A stretch of DNA of 53,809 nucleotides from Paulinella micropora (GCA_009731375.1 BJOX01000105.1:433442-487250); one strand, 5' to 3'; positions 20,307 through 29,590 are shown, counted from the stretch's first letter. The notes: a model not told the origin generated them from the sequence alone. A program made the numbers and translations.

Positions 20307-21485
20307 TCCCTGAACGGTGTTGGAGAAGGGGGTGGGGGTTTGGGGGGAGGGGGAAAATGAAAACTTTGTACCCCCCCGCACCCCCCCCTCTGCATTTTCG
20401 CACCCCTGTCGGAATAAATCATGGTGTGTGGGAAGGAGGATTTGGGGGCTCATATTTGCAGGGTGGTTAGCCCCAGACTCGATCTTGCTGCTGATATAAT
20501 TTTTTTGGAAAAATTCCCGCAAATACTTGTGTTAGGGCAGTGTCCTGAATGCCAAAATTCCTTGTTTTTTTTCGCACCCCAATCGGAATAAATCATGGTT
20601 AGTGTGAACCAGGAGGAGTTGGGAGCTCATTTGCAGGGTGGCTAGTCCCAGACTCTTATGTTGATTCTGATATAATTTCTTTGGAATTCATGCTAATATT
20701 TGCGTTAGGGGAGTGTCCTGAATGAGAAAATTCCTTGTTTTGGTAGCCTATTTCCTGCACCCACGTCGGAATAAATCATGGCTTGTGTGAACCAGGAGGA
20801 GTTGGGAGCTCATATTGACAGGGTGGCTAGCCCCAGACTCAATCTTGACGTTGATATAATTTTTTTGGAATTCACGCAAATATTTGCGTTAGGGGAGTGT
20901 CCTGAATGCCAAATTTCCTTGTTTTTTGGGCCTTTTTTTGCACCCTCCATCGGAATAAATCATGGTTTGTGTGAACAAGGAGTTGGGTGCTCATATTGGC
21001 AGGGTGGTTAGCCCCAGAATCGATCTTGATTGGTATAGTTTTTTTGGAATTCACGCAAATATTTGCGTCAGGGGAGTGTCCTGAATGCCAAATTTCCTTG
21101 TTTTTTGGCAGCCCGGACCCCTCCTTTCCCTTCGACAGGGTACGTTGAATTGCCGGAGGTGCCGCAAATCGCGCCTGGTGGCAAAAAAACCTCAATTTTC
21201 AGGTGTGGGTGCCACCCGCAACCAGAACGGGTACGTACAATCACAGGGCTGGGGTTCCCGGGGGGTGCCCCTGCCCCGTCGACAGGGTACGTTCAATGGC
21301 CGGAGGCACAGGCTGCGATTGCACGTACCCGTTCTGGTCGCGGGTGGCACCCACACCTGAAAATTGAGGTTTTTGCCACCAGGCGCCCTTTGCGGCACCT
21401 CCGGCAATTCAACGTCCCCTGTCGAAGGGAAAGGAGGCGGGAGGGGGGGGGGGGGGGGCCGGGGGGGCCCCCCAAAAAGGGAAAA
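20307..21485 (+). mobile_element. Family R element, 5' part with tandem 175-185 bp units
   Basis: Starts TCCCTGAACGGTGTTGG after (TTA)n. From about 20405 to 21110 a unit repeats four times. Each contains CGGAATAAATCATGG, GGGAGCTCAT, GGTTAGCCCCAGACTCGAT or similar, GGAATTCACGCAAATATTTG and GGGAGTGTCCTGAATGCCAA. It continues into CCGGAGGTGCCGC and GTCGACAGGGTACGTTCAAT segments and stops at the gap at 21486. No protein frame is convincing. Confidence 0.65.
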
Positions 21486-22064
21486 NNNNNNNNNNNNNNN
21501 NNNNNNNNNNNNNNNNNNNNNNNNNNNNNNNNNNNNNNNNNNNNNNNNNNNNNNNNNNNNNNNNNNNNNNNNNNNNNNNNNNNNNNNNNNNNNNNNNNNN
21601 NNNNNNNNNNNNNNNNNNNNNNNNNNNNNNNNNNNNNNNNNNNNNNNNNNNNNNNNNNNNNNNNNNNNNNNNNNNNNNNNNNNNNNNNNNNNNNNNNNNN
21701 NNNNNNNNNNNNNNNNNNNNNNNNNNNNNNNNNNNNNNNNNNNNNNNNNNNNNNNNNNNNNNNNNNNNNNNNNNNNNNNNNNNNNNNNNNNNNNNNNNNN
21801 NNNNNNNNNNNNNNNNNNNNNNNNNNNNNNNNNNNNNNNNNNNNNNNNNNNNNNNNNNNNNNNNNNNNNNNNNNNNNNNNNNNNNNNNNNNNNNNNNNNN
21901 NNNNNNNNNNNNNNNNNNNNNNNNNNNNNNNNNNNNNNNNNNNNNNNNNNNNNNNNNNNTGCCGTCACTTCCTTTATTCCACCGATTGGTGTGGAGACTT
22001 TCCTTATGGAATGGAGGACTGGATGCACATGGCCTTTTGGCTCAGCAATTGGCAGGAGATACAC

Positions 22065-22065
<1 letters not shown>

Positions 22066-22110
<45 letters not shown>

Positions 22111-22181
22111 GTTATTATTATTATTACTATTACTACTACTACTACTACTACTACTACTAATGCTACTACTACTACTATAGC

Positions 22182-22256
<75 letters not shown>

Positions 22257-22273
22257 TAATAATAATAATAATG

Positions 22274-22319
<46 letters not shown>
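22066..22319. repeat. (TTA)n, (CTA)n and (AAT)n tract
   Basis: Triplet tracts that change from TTA to CTA to AAT. They are followed directly by the end of a minus-strand family R element. Confidence 0.95.
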
Positions 22320-23383
22320 GGGGCTGCGCCAACACCTGGGACGTACGAAGCGAAAGGAAGGTTCGCGGTACGCTTCGTACGTCCAATTACCGGGCTGGGG
22401 TTGATTGGCGTGGGGTAGAGCTCATCGAGAGGTGTCAGGTACACCAAACATCAGCCTCAAACTCCCTCTGGTGTGTGCGAACGGCTCCTGGTGGCGCAAA
22501 AACCTGAATTTTCTTGTTTTTACGCCACCCGGCACCACAATTTTTTATATTTTCGAAGAGAGTTCATCAAGAAGTGTCAGATACACCAAATATCAGCCGC
22601 TAAATCCCTCTGGTGTGCGCAAACGGCGCCTGGTGGCACAAGGACCTCAATGTTCTGGTTTGTGTGCCACTCGCGACCAAAAAAACGGGTACGTACCATT
22701 GCCGGGCTGGGGTCCCCGGGTGGAGTGCCCCCCGGACCCCTCCCTTCCCAGTCGACAGCGTACGTTCAATTGCCGGGGAGGTACCGGCAAGTACTCCCAA
22801 AAAAAAGGAATTTCGGCATTCAGGACACTCCCCTAACGCAAATATTTGCGTGAATTCCAAAGAAATTATATCAGCATCAACATCGAGTCTGGGGCTAGCC
22901 ACCCTGTCAATATGAGCTCCCAACTGCTGGTTCACACAAGCCATGATTTATTCCGACGTGGGTGCAGGAAATAGGCTACCAAAACAAGGAATTTTCTCAT
23001 TGAGGACACTCCCCTAACGCAAATATTAGCGTGAATTCCAAAGAAATTATGTGAGCATCAAAATTGAGTCTGGGGCTAGCCACCCTGCCAATATTCCCAA
23101 CTCCTCCTGCTTCACACAAACCATGATTTATTCCGACAGGGTGCGAAAAAAGGAATTTTGGCATTGAGGACACTCCCTAATGCAAATATTTGCGTGAATT
23201 CCAAAAAATTTATATAAGCATCAACATCGAGTCTGGGGCTAGCCACCCTGCAAATATGAGCTCCCAACTCCTCCTGGTTCCCACAAACATGGTTTATTCC
23301 GACAGGGGTGCGGAAATGCTGGGGGGGCGCGGGGGTACACAATTTTCATTTTCCCCACCCCCTACTCCCAACACCTTTCAGGG

Positions 23384-23384
<1 letters not shown>
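22320..23384 (-). mobile_element. Family R element, full-length candidate (1065 bp)
   Basis: On the minus strand it starts TCCCTGAAAGGTGTTGGGAG at 23384 and ends GGTGTTGGCGCAGCCCC at 22320. Triplet repeats lie on both sides. Three copies of the 175-185 bp unit lie at about 22815-23300. Next to the 3' end is a GTACGAAGCG...CGCTTCGTAC inverted arm pair (22341-22381). No protein is encoded. Confidence 0.65.
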
Positions 23385-23431
<47 letters not shown>

Positions 23432-23516
23432 GTAATAATAATAATACAAAACTACTCATACTAATACTCAGACTACTACTCTTACTATATCATTCGGCAG
23501 ATATAAATGTGCACTT

Positions 23517-23690
23517 TGAGCCGCTGTCCCAATCCCCATCAATGACCGACCTACCATTCTTTTTGCATCGCGAGGCATAAATTTCATGCTGATTGTTTTG
23601 AAAGCAACGGCTTCAAGCGCCTCCTCGGTGCTGGTGTTGTGGCTCATTTGCAAGCGGTTTAATCAGCCCCTGCACACAGCAAACAAATCT
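23517..23690. other. Possible coding fragment, strand unresolved
   Basis: On the minus strand an open frame reads STEEALEAVAFKTISMKFMP and RDAKRMVGRSLMGIGTAAQS. On the plus strand a frame reads INFMLIVLKATASSASSVLV and [19 protein letters not shown], which would be a membrane segment, with a donor-like GTAGAG after it. Both look better than chance and they are complements of each other, so at most one is real. A plus-strand exon of the transporter gene is the more useful guess because the next exon follows at 23895. Confidence 0.25.
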
Positions 23691-23732
23691 TGGTAGAGAA
23701 GGCAGTTTTTCAAGGCCTTGTCATCGAACTTC

Positions 23733-23738
23733 TTTCTT

Positions 23739-23802
<64 letters not shown>

Positions 23803-23812
23803 CATATCTACA

Positions 23813-23892
<80 letters not shown>

Positions 23893-23893
23893 A
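23733..23893. repeat. (CTAT)n microsatellite ending in a 3' splice site
   Basis: About 160 bases of CTAT with two ACATAT interruptions, ending CTATCAG at 23894, which serves as the acceptor of the next candidate exon. Confidence 0.95.
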
Positions 23894-23894
23894 G

Positions 23895-23951
23895 AGCAAA
23901 CAGGTCTGGCTCAAGTTCCAGACTTTCTCAGCACTTGTAGCTTGCATGAGT
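23895..23951 (+). CDS. TRK/HKT transporter gene, candidate N-terminal exon a
   Basis: The acceptor CTATCAG and a perfect donor AGT|GTAAGT bound 57 bases coding [19 protein letters not shown]. Both ends are phase 0, matching the next candidate exon. It is short and not conserved enough to name, so linkage rests on splice sites and phase. Confidence 0.35.
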
Positions 23952-24030
23952 GTAAGTATTAGGCAGGTAAGTGTTAGGTATGTACATAGACATACCTGTC
24001 AAGCCTCTATGTACGACCAGGCTGTCTCGC

Positions 24031-24061
<31 letters not shown>

Positions 24062-24126
24062 TGTATTTATGTATGAAATATTATTCATGTAAGGCTGCTG
24101 CGAATTGTTTGGATGTTTGGACACAG

Positions 24127-24207
24127 GGATCTGTCGAGAGAGGCGTCAGTTTTTATGGACGGCTTTCGGGTGCGTCTACGGTCTCTCAAACGACGTCGAC
24201 ATTTCTG
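24127..24207 (+). CDS. TRK/HKT transporter gene, candidate N-terminal exon b
   Basis: The acceptor GACACAG and donor TTTCTG|GTATCT bound 81 bases. In phase 0 it reads GSVERGVSFYGRLSGASTVS then QTTSTFL. Phase 0 at both ends fits the exons on each side. The alternative frame (DLSREASVFMDGFRVRLRSL) is also open, so the frame is not certain. Confidence 0.35.
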
Positions 24208-24385
24208 GTATCTACCTATTTATCTATCACTAATATATATATATGTATATATATATGTATATATGTATATATATATATATATGCAGATAGGATCCCTCGT
24301 CAACAATAGATAAATAAAACACATACACATCTACATACATTTATATAGTAAATGTAGTCCCCTCACCCCTAGTTGTCACCTTGCG

Positions 24386-24450
<65 letters not shown>

Positions 24451-24593
24451 CCCCGCCACNNNNNNNNNNNNNNNNNNNNNNNNNNNNNNNNNNNNNNNNN
24501 NNNNNNNNNNNNNNNNNNNNNNNNNNNNNNNNNNNNNNNNNNNNNNNNNNNNNNNNNNNNNNNNNNNNGGGGGGGGGGGGGGGGGGGGGGGGG
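24386..24593. other. Poly-C / gap / poly-G
   Basis: About 65 C bases, then GCCCCGCCAC, the gap 24460-24568 and about 25 G bases. This is a typical place for an assembly break, and lies within an intron. Confidence 0.95.
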
Positions 24594-24652
24594 GGCGAGG
24601 AAGGTCTATTTGTCTGTATATCTTTCCTTCGCTACTATCCCTGTGTAATCAG

Positions 24653-24733
24653 GTCATCAGTCAGTCACGTCTGCGCAAAATTGAGCTGCCTCTTCCTTCT
24701 TTCATTTATCTTGGCTGCCTTCTGTTTGGAAAC
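24653..24733 (+). CDS. TRK/HKT transporter gene, candidate exon c (hydrophobic)
   Basis: The acceptor GTGTAATCAG and donor GGAAAC|GTGCAA bound 81 bases in phase 0 at both ends. It reads VISQSRLRKIELPLPSFIYL then GCLLFGN, which has the look of a membrane-entry segment. Without splicing the frame would run on into poly-Glu from the (GAA)n tract and stop at 24998. The next exon starts in the same frame. Confidence 0.4.
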
Positions 24734-24744
24734 GTGCAAAACGA

Positions 24745-24999
24745 AGCCGAAGAAGAAGAAGAAGAAGAAGAAGAAGAAGAAGATGATGAAGAAGAAGAAC
24801 AAGAAGAAGAAGAAGGAGGAGAAGAAGAAGAAGAAGGTGCAGGAGGAGGAGGAAGAAGACGAAGAAGAAGAAGAAGAAGAAGAAGAAGAAGAAGAAGAAG
24901 GAAGAAAGAAGAAAGAAGAAAGAAGAAGAAGAAGAAGAGAAGGAAAAAGGAAGAAGGAAGAGGGGAGAGGGAGGAAGAAGAGGAGGAGGAGAAGCAGTA
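24745..24999. repeat. (GAA)n/(GGA)n tract, probably intronic
   Basis: Purine triplets with GATGATG and GGAGG variants. Read through, they give poly-Glu in the frame of the flanking exons, but with an in-frame TAG at 24998-25000. Intron removal is the simpler reading. Confidence 0.9.
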
Positions 25000-25000
25000 G

Positions 25001-25184
25001 CAGAGGCAGAAGCAGAAGGAGTACAAGGATAGGAAAATAAGGTGCAAGTTGGTGTATGCATTTAGGTCAAAATATGTCTCACGTCTACGCAGAGTGGGGA
25101 TGCCTCTCTATTTTTCCATCCACCTGGCCTACTTTTGCTTCTGGGCTATTGTTGGCTCGGTGGTATGTTACTTGATCGAGGGAG
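25001..25184 (+). CDS. TRK/HKT transporter, exon 1: first membrane helix of pore domain A
   Basis: Phase 0 at its left edge (after GCAGTAG; the exact acceptor in the purine tract is uncertain) and phase 1 at GGGAG|GTCCAA. It reads KDRKIRCKLVYAFRSKYVSR, then the helix MPLYFSIHLAYFCFWAIVGS followed by VVCYLIEGG. In TRK/HKT proteins a hydrophobic M1 helix like this stands directly before the first pore loop, which is what the next exon codes. The donor is weak after GT, but its phase is the only one that fits. Confidence 0.6.
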
Positions 25185-25306
25185 GTCCAATCCTATCGCA
25201 TCTCTTTGTCTGTGTATCTTTCCATCGATCTATCTATCATGCATGTAATATAATTTAATATAATCTTATGACACGTAATGTCTATGCACTACGTGTGTGC
25301 ATGCAG

Positions 25307-25435
25307 GAAAGCTGCGTTATATTGACTCTCTCTACATGTGTACCTCGGCCTTATGTCTGTCGTGCTTTGCCCCTGTGGACATGTCTCTGCTCAAGACAGC
25401 CACTTGGTGTATGCAGATCTTGCTCATGCAACTCG
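25307..25435 (+). CDS. TRK/HKT transporter, exon 2: first pore loop
   Basis: The acceptor GCATGCAG and donor CTCG|GTATGA bound 129 bases, phase 1 to phase 1. It reads KLRYIDSLYMCTSALC, LSCFAPVDMSLLKT and ATWCMQILLMQLG. This aligns without gaps to the family pattern YIDAL(F)..TSA.TVTGLS.VD followed by a helix ending in QLGG. At the selectivity-filter position, where bacterial and fungal members have Gly and many plant HKTs have Ser, this protein has Cys (in LSCF). Joined to exon 3 it completes QLGG. TRK/HKT proteins move K+ or Na+ across the plasma membrane. Confidence 0.85.
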
Positions 25436-25442
25436 GTATGAT

Positions 25443-25450
25443 GATTATTA

Positions 25451-25493
<43 letters not shown>

Positions 25494-25504
25494 CTTTATT
25501 ATTA

Positions 25505-25538
<34 letters not shown>

Positions 25539-25622
25539 CATTATTACTATTACTATTACTAATACCCATTCCAATATTACTATTACTATTACTATTATTA
25601 TTATCATTATCATTATTATTAC

Positions 25623-25668
<46 letters not shown>

Positions 25669-25703
25669 GTTGTTGTTGTTGTTGTTGTTGTTTATGTTGT
25701 TTA

Positions 25704-25758
<55 letters not shown>

Positions 25759-25760
25759 GC
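25443..25760. repeat. (TTA)n and (TTG)n tract in the transporter intron
   Basis: TTA/TTACTA triplets to about 25668, then TTG triplets to 25759, starting eight bases inside the intron. Confidence 0.95.
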
Positions 25761-25845
25761 CTATAATCAGTCGAGAGACTGACTAGGTGGGGATGGAGCA
25801 CCTCGAGCAAGGGCATGAGCCTCAGCTGCATCTTGTTATCATTAC

Positions 25846-25887
<42 letters not shown>

Positions 25888-25888
<1 letters not shown>

Positions 25889-25971
25889 GTGCCTCTCTGT
25901 CAATGGCTGATGCATTTCTGCACATGCGCCTCCATCGTCTCACCCGTGAGGGGAGTACGAAGAATTGACGA
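25888..25971 (-). mobile_element. SINE copy 2 (partial, cut by gap)
   Basis: AGTGCCTCTCTGTCAATGGC through GAGGGGAGTACGAAGAATTG on the minus strand, with (AAT)n before it and the gap 25972-26190 after it. The words TGGAGTGTTGACTGTGAC just after the gap belong to repeat B. Confidence 0.85.
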
Positions 25972-26208
25972 NNNNNNNNNNNNNNNNNNNNNNNNNNNNN
26001 NNNNNNNNNNNNNNNNNNNNNNNNNNNNNNNNNNNNNNNNNNNNNNNNNNNNNNNNNNNNNNNNNNNNNNNNNNNNNNNNNNNNNNNNNNNNNNNNNNNN
26101 NNNNNNNNNNNNNNNNNNNNNNNNNNNNNNNNNNNNNNNNNNNNNNNNNNNNNNNNNNNNNNNNNNNNNNNNNNNNNNNNNNNNNNNNNNTGGAGTGTTG
26201 ACTGTGAC

Positions 26209-26263
<55 letters not shown>

Positions 26264-26266
<3 letters not shown>

Positions 26267-26674
26267 CCCAATGGCCTCAAGGCGTTAAACTGTGACGCCA
26301 ACTCATAACCCTTTGGTGGTAGATGCTGGGGAGGAGGGTCGTTGCGCGCGTAAAAGATCTTAAACTCCGCATATGCTGGTTGATAGCCCAGGACCCAGCA
26401 GACACCAGATTGTTATGGGTGGGGTTTCGAGGCAGCTCTAGCAACCGCGCTTGGTGTATGCACTTGCACATTCGGTGACGTCTTGCAAGAGGTTGCTGGG
26501 ACTGCGGAATAACCTCGGCTTAGTGCAGTCTTGCCCTCAGGAGCTCCATCGGTGGCCCCGATCATCAGGCGAGAGACTGACACGGGGGGGTGGAGGACCT
26601 CGAACAAGGGTATTGGAGGCTTATGTCCGTTGAGGATATGCCATTAGCTGCATCAGTACGCCTCAGATATAGTA
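26264..26674 (+). repeat. Repeat B, copy 1
   Basis: 411 bp from CAGCCCAATGGCCTCAAGGC to GCCTCAGATATAGTA, within (TTA)n on both sides. It is almost identical to the copies at 26887, 31990 and 32484 (inverted) and 46460. Open frames of 60-64 codons on both strands are the same in all copies, but overlap on opposite strands and match nothing I know, so I do not call them genes. Confidence 0.9.
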
Positions 26675-26701
26675 TTATTATTATCATTATTATCATTATT
26701 A

Positions 26702-26748
<47 letters not shown>

Positions 26749-26765
26749 GTTGTTGTTGTTGGTGG

Positions 26766-26823
<58 letters not shown>

Positions 26824-26825
26824 TT

Positions 26826-26886
26826 GGACACCGTGATAGCCCAGTGGTCAAGTTCTACCATCTGGGCCCTGTCGCCAGTTCGATTC
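26826..26886 (+). mobile_element. SINE tRNA-like head fused to repeat B
   Basis: The SINE head GGACACCGTGATAGCCCAGT continues to CCAGTTCGATTC and then switches to AAACAGAGTTCCAGCCC, the start of repeat B. The join falls inside the RNA polymerase III B-box-like sequence. Confidence 0.85.
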
Positions 26887-27304
26887 AAACAGAGTTCCAG
26901 CCCAATGGCCTCAAGGCGTTAAACTGTGACGCCAACTCATAACCCTTTGGTGGTAGATGCTGGGGAGGAGGGTCGTTGCGCGCGTAAAAGATCTTAAACT
27001 CCGCATATGCTGGTTGATAGCCCAGGACCCAGCAGACACCAGATTGTTATGGGTGGGGTTTCGAGGCAGCTCTAGCAACCGCGCTTGGTGTATGCACTTG
27101 CACATTCGGTGACGTCTTGCAAGAGGTTGCTGGGACTGCGGAATAACCTCGGCTTAGTGCAGTCTTGCCCTCAGGAGCTCCATCGGTGGCCCCGATCATC
27201 AGGCGAGAGACTGACACGGGGGGGTGGAGGACCTCGAACAAGGGTATTGGAGGCTTATGTCCGTTGAGGATATGCCATTAGCTGCATCAGTACGCCTCAG
27301 ATAT

Positions 27305-27308
<4 letters not shown>
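26887..27308 (+). repeat. Repeat B, copy 2
   Basis: Starts AAACAGAGTTCCAGCCC, 14 bases further 5' than copy 1, and runs to GATATAGTA and (TTA)n. It is virtually identical to copy 1 over the shared part, which implies a recent duplication or active spread. Confidence 0.9.
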
Positions 27309-27364
<56 letters not shown>

Positions 27365-27366
27365 TT

Positions 27367-27633
27367 GGACACCGTGATAGCCCAGTGGTCAAGTTCTACC
27401 ATCTGGGCCCTGTCGCCAGTTCGATTCCCGTCGGTGCCACCAGTATTTTCATTGAACATACCGCTCCGTCTGGACCAGTATTTTCATTGAACATACCGGT
27501 CCGTCTGGAAGTGTTGGAACTGCCCTTGCGGGGGTGTCATTAGAGCTTATCCTCAATTCTTCGTACTCCCCTCACGGGTGAGACGATGGAGGCGCATGTG
27601 CAGAAATGCATCAGCCATTGACAGAGAAGCACT
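27367..27633 (+). mobile_element. tRNA-derived SINE, full-length copy (267 bp)
   Basis: The head GGACACCGTGATAGCCCAGT... has an A-box-like TAGCCCAGTGGT and a B-box-like AGTTCGATTCC, and ends GTCGGTGCCACCA, the outline of a tRNA of about 76 bases with a weakened acceptor stem. The body holds two copies of CAGTATTTTCATTGAACATA, then CTTGCGGGGGTGTCATTAGA, CCTCACGGGTGAGACGATGG and GACAGAGAAGCACT. The tail is (ATT)n. (TTA)n also stands 5' of the head. It lies in the second intron of the transporter's pore region. Confidence 0.85.
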
Positions 27634-27635
27634 AT

Positions 27636-27672
27636 TATTATTATTATTATTATCATCATCATCATCATCACT

Positions 27673-27763
<91 letters not shown>

Positions 27764-27800
27764 TTGTTGTTGCTGCTGCTGCTGTTGCTTTTTCTTTTCG
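27636..27800. repeat. (TTA)n, (TCA)n, (TTG)n tract
   Basis: This is the SINE tail continued into TCA and TTG/CTG triplets, followed by the pyrimidine-rich end of the intron and exon 3. Confidence 0.95.
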
Positions 27801-27833
27801 TTTTCGTTATTACTGTAATGTTATTGTGACTAG

Positions 27834-28261
27834 GTGGTATGGTATTTACTAGCATGCCTGTGCTGCTGCTGCGCCGTCGTCTCTTGATGAACGCGCATGA
27901 CGACATTCAGGCCGAGATGGACGTGGCTGTCCAAGACCCGGACGTCCACAACTACTTCTGTTCGCTAGGCATCGGCCCCGAGCAACGACGGGAGCTGCGC
28001 AAGATGGCCGATATCGAGGGGCTGGCTGTGGGTTTATTGCTCAAATATGTACTTATGTATCAAGTCGTGATTGAAGTGTTGGTGGCGGGGTGGATCGGCG
28101 CCTATTTGAACACCGGAGGAAGAGATAGCCTGCTGGTAACCACAGACGGCAAATTCATCAACCCTTGGTTCTTTGGCTTCTACGTATCCGTCGCCGCCTT
28201 CTGTAACGCGGGCGGCACACCACTCCCTGACTCGCTCATGCGCTTCTCAAACCATCCTATG
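27834..28261 (+). CDS. TRK/HKT transporter, exon 3: second M1 helix and second pore loop
   Basis: The acceptor GTGACTAG and donor CCTATG|GTACCC bound 428 bases, phase 1 to phase 0. It completes QLGG and reads MVFTSMPVLLLRRRLLMNAH (compare GGEVFTSML in HKTs). A cytosolic linker follows (QAEMDVAVQDPDVHNYFCSL, GPEQRRELRKMADIEGLAVG), then the helix LKYVLMYQVVIEVLVAGWIG. The second pore loop is WFFGFYVSVAAFCNAGGTPL followed by PDSLMRFSNHPM. AFCNAG..PLPDSL matches the family pattern AF.NAGF.LFPDSL, with the filter Gly kept. This is the longest and clearest exon. Confidence 0.9.
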
Positions 28262-28356
28262 GTACCCCAACATCTTTGATATTGTTACTCTAGTTAGAAG
28301 GGTTCTTCTTCTTCTTCTTCTTCTTCTTCTTCTTCTTCTTCTTCTTCTTCTTCTAG

Positions 28357-28433
28357 GTATTGATACCATTGACCGTGGAAATCTTTCTCGGAACTACTGC
28401 ATTCCCCTTTGTTCTGCGAGCCCTGGTTTCAGG
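28357..28433 (+). CDS. TRK/HKT transporter, exon 4: helix after pore loop 2
   Basis: The acceptor is a (CTT)n tract ending CTTCTAG and the donor is TCAGG|GTAAGC. Phase 0 to phase 2. It reads VLIPLTVEIFLGTTAFPFVL then RALVSG. The FP...R pattern matches the conserved GN..FP...R region of the family. Confidence 0.85.
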
Positions 28434-28536
28434 GTAAGCATACATGCATACATACATATACACGCATGCATACATATAAAATGCGTACATACATGTATGA
28501 ATCTATCTACTAGCTTGCATCCATCTACCTCTGTAG

Positions 28537-28684
28537 GTCGGCGAAGCTGTCTGATCACTTGAACCCCAACATGTCGGTGGTGATAAACTTCTTGCTCATC
28601 AAATCCCGCGTCGTCTACCCTTACCTCTTCTCGGCCAGCTACACCTCCGTGCTCAAAATGGTCTCGCTCCCTTTTCAGCTTTAT
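28537..28684 (+). CDS. TRK/HKT transporter, exon 5: cytosolic linker and start of third domain
   Basis: The acceptor CTGTAG and donor CTTTAT|GTATAT; phase 2 to phase 0. It completes GSAKLSDHLNPNMSVVINFL and continues IKSRVVYPYLFSASYTSVLK then MVSLPFQLY. SRVVYPYLF sits where fungal TRKs have HPRRCYT.LFP. The donor GTATATGTATACGTATAT is part of a microsatellite. Confidence 0.75.
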
Positions 28685-28852
28685 GTATATGTATACGTAT
28701 ATGTTTATGTTTATCTTTAACTTTATGTAAATGTACATCTTTGTATCCAGTCATCTTATCCATCTTTGCATATATATGCATATTATATTGTATTCATTGT
28801 ATTTATATGTATATGAATACATATTATATATGAACATACATATATATAACAG

Positions 28853-29003
28853 GTTTGGTCAGCGATCTACATGAGTGAGTGTTGCATTTTTTGGTTCTCC
28901 GAAGCCGGGCGTTGGGGCGCCGATAAGGCCCTCACAAACGTCAATTCCGTGGGCCAGTTTATCATGGCAGGCATTTTCAACAGTGCCTCGTCGCGCTCTG
29001 CAG
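28853..29003 (+). CDS. TRK/HKT transporter, exon 6: third pore loop
   Basis: The acceptor TATAACAG and donor TCTGCAG|GTACAT; phase 0 to phase 1. It reads VWSAIYMSECCIFWFSEAGR, WGADKALTNVNSVGQFIMAG and IFNSASSRSAG. IFNSASSRSAGF (completed by exon 7) matches the family signature LFQSVSTRTAGF, with the filter Gly kept. Confidence 0.9.
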
Positions 29004-29060
29004 GTACATGCGTACATATATCGATACATACATACATAATACATACATGATGGATTGCAG

Positions 29061-29148
29061 GCTTCAATGCGGTTGACATCGGCGCACTGACCCCTGGCCA
29101 CTTAGTCTACTTGATTCTCTGCATGTACACTGTGACGTATCCGATTCT
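29061..29148 (+). CDS. TRK/HKT transporter, exon 7: helix after pore loop 3
   Basis: The acceptor GATTGCAG and donor ATTCT|GTAAGT; phase 1 to phase 2. It reads (G)FNAVDIGALTPGHLVYLIL then CMYTVTYPIL. GFN.VD...L is the conserved continuation of the third pore loop, and MY....P.. the helix that follows. Confidence 0.9.
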
Positions 29149-29168
29149 GTAAGTCCCTCGCACAGCAC

Positions 29169-29170
<2 letters not shown>

Positions 29171-29217
<47 letters not shown>
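29171..29217. repeat. (CTAT)n
   Basis: A short tetranucleotide tract in the intron after exon 7; the inverse (TAGA)n is at 29310-29400. Confidence 0.95.
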
Positions 29218-29218
<1 letters not shown>

Positions 29219-29309
29219 GGGAAGGGAGCCTGCACAGCAGGTTGATAGATAAAAGAGAGATAGATCGATAGATAAAAGAAAATGCTCTGCGTGTACCTAG
29301 ATAGCTAGA

Positions 29310-29325
29310 TAGCTAGCTAGCTAGC

Positions 29326-29400
<75 letters not shown>

Positions 29401-29590
29401 GGTTCTTAAGCACTTAGCTTCCTTCTCGGTCGATTTCTGCGTGCAAAGCCTGTGTCCACCTGGAACGTTCCAACAGACTACTACACAAGCAAACGACAAC
29501 CTGGACTGGCTGAGTACCAATTGCTTGAAGTCGTTGGACATGATACTGGAGACATAACAACCTCTAAGGATCACCCCGAACCTTGGCAAC
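29310..29590. repeat. (TAGA)n and a diverged foldback element
   Basis: (TAGC)/(TAGA)n to 29400, then GGTTCTTAAGCACTTAGC and, further on, GGCTGAGTACCAATTGCTTGAAGTCGTTGG. These are diverged versions of the arms of the foldback family seen at 39790-42975. Confidence 0.5.

Noticed and set aside
20240-23390. Frames of 60-145 codons in family R elements
   Set aside because: They vary between copies, contain no shared motif and lie on both strands. The elements look non-coding.
26277-27267. Conserved 60-64 codon frames in repeat B on both strands
   Set aside because: They are the same in all five copies because the copies are nearly identical, and overlap each other on opposite strands. That is not evidence of a protein.
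27367-27443. A functional tRNA gene
   Set aside because: The A- and B-box-like words and CCA-like end are present. However, the acceptor and T stems are mismatched, and the sequence is always followed by the same SINE body.
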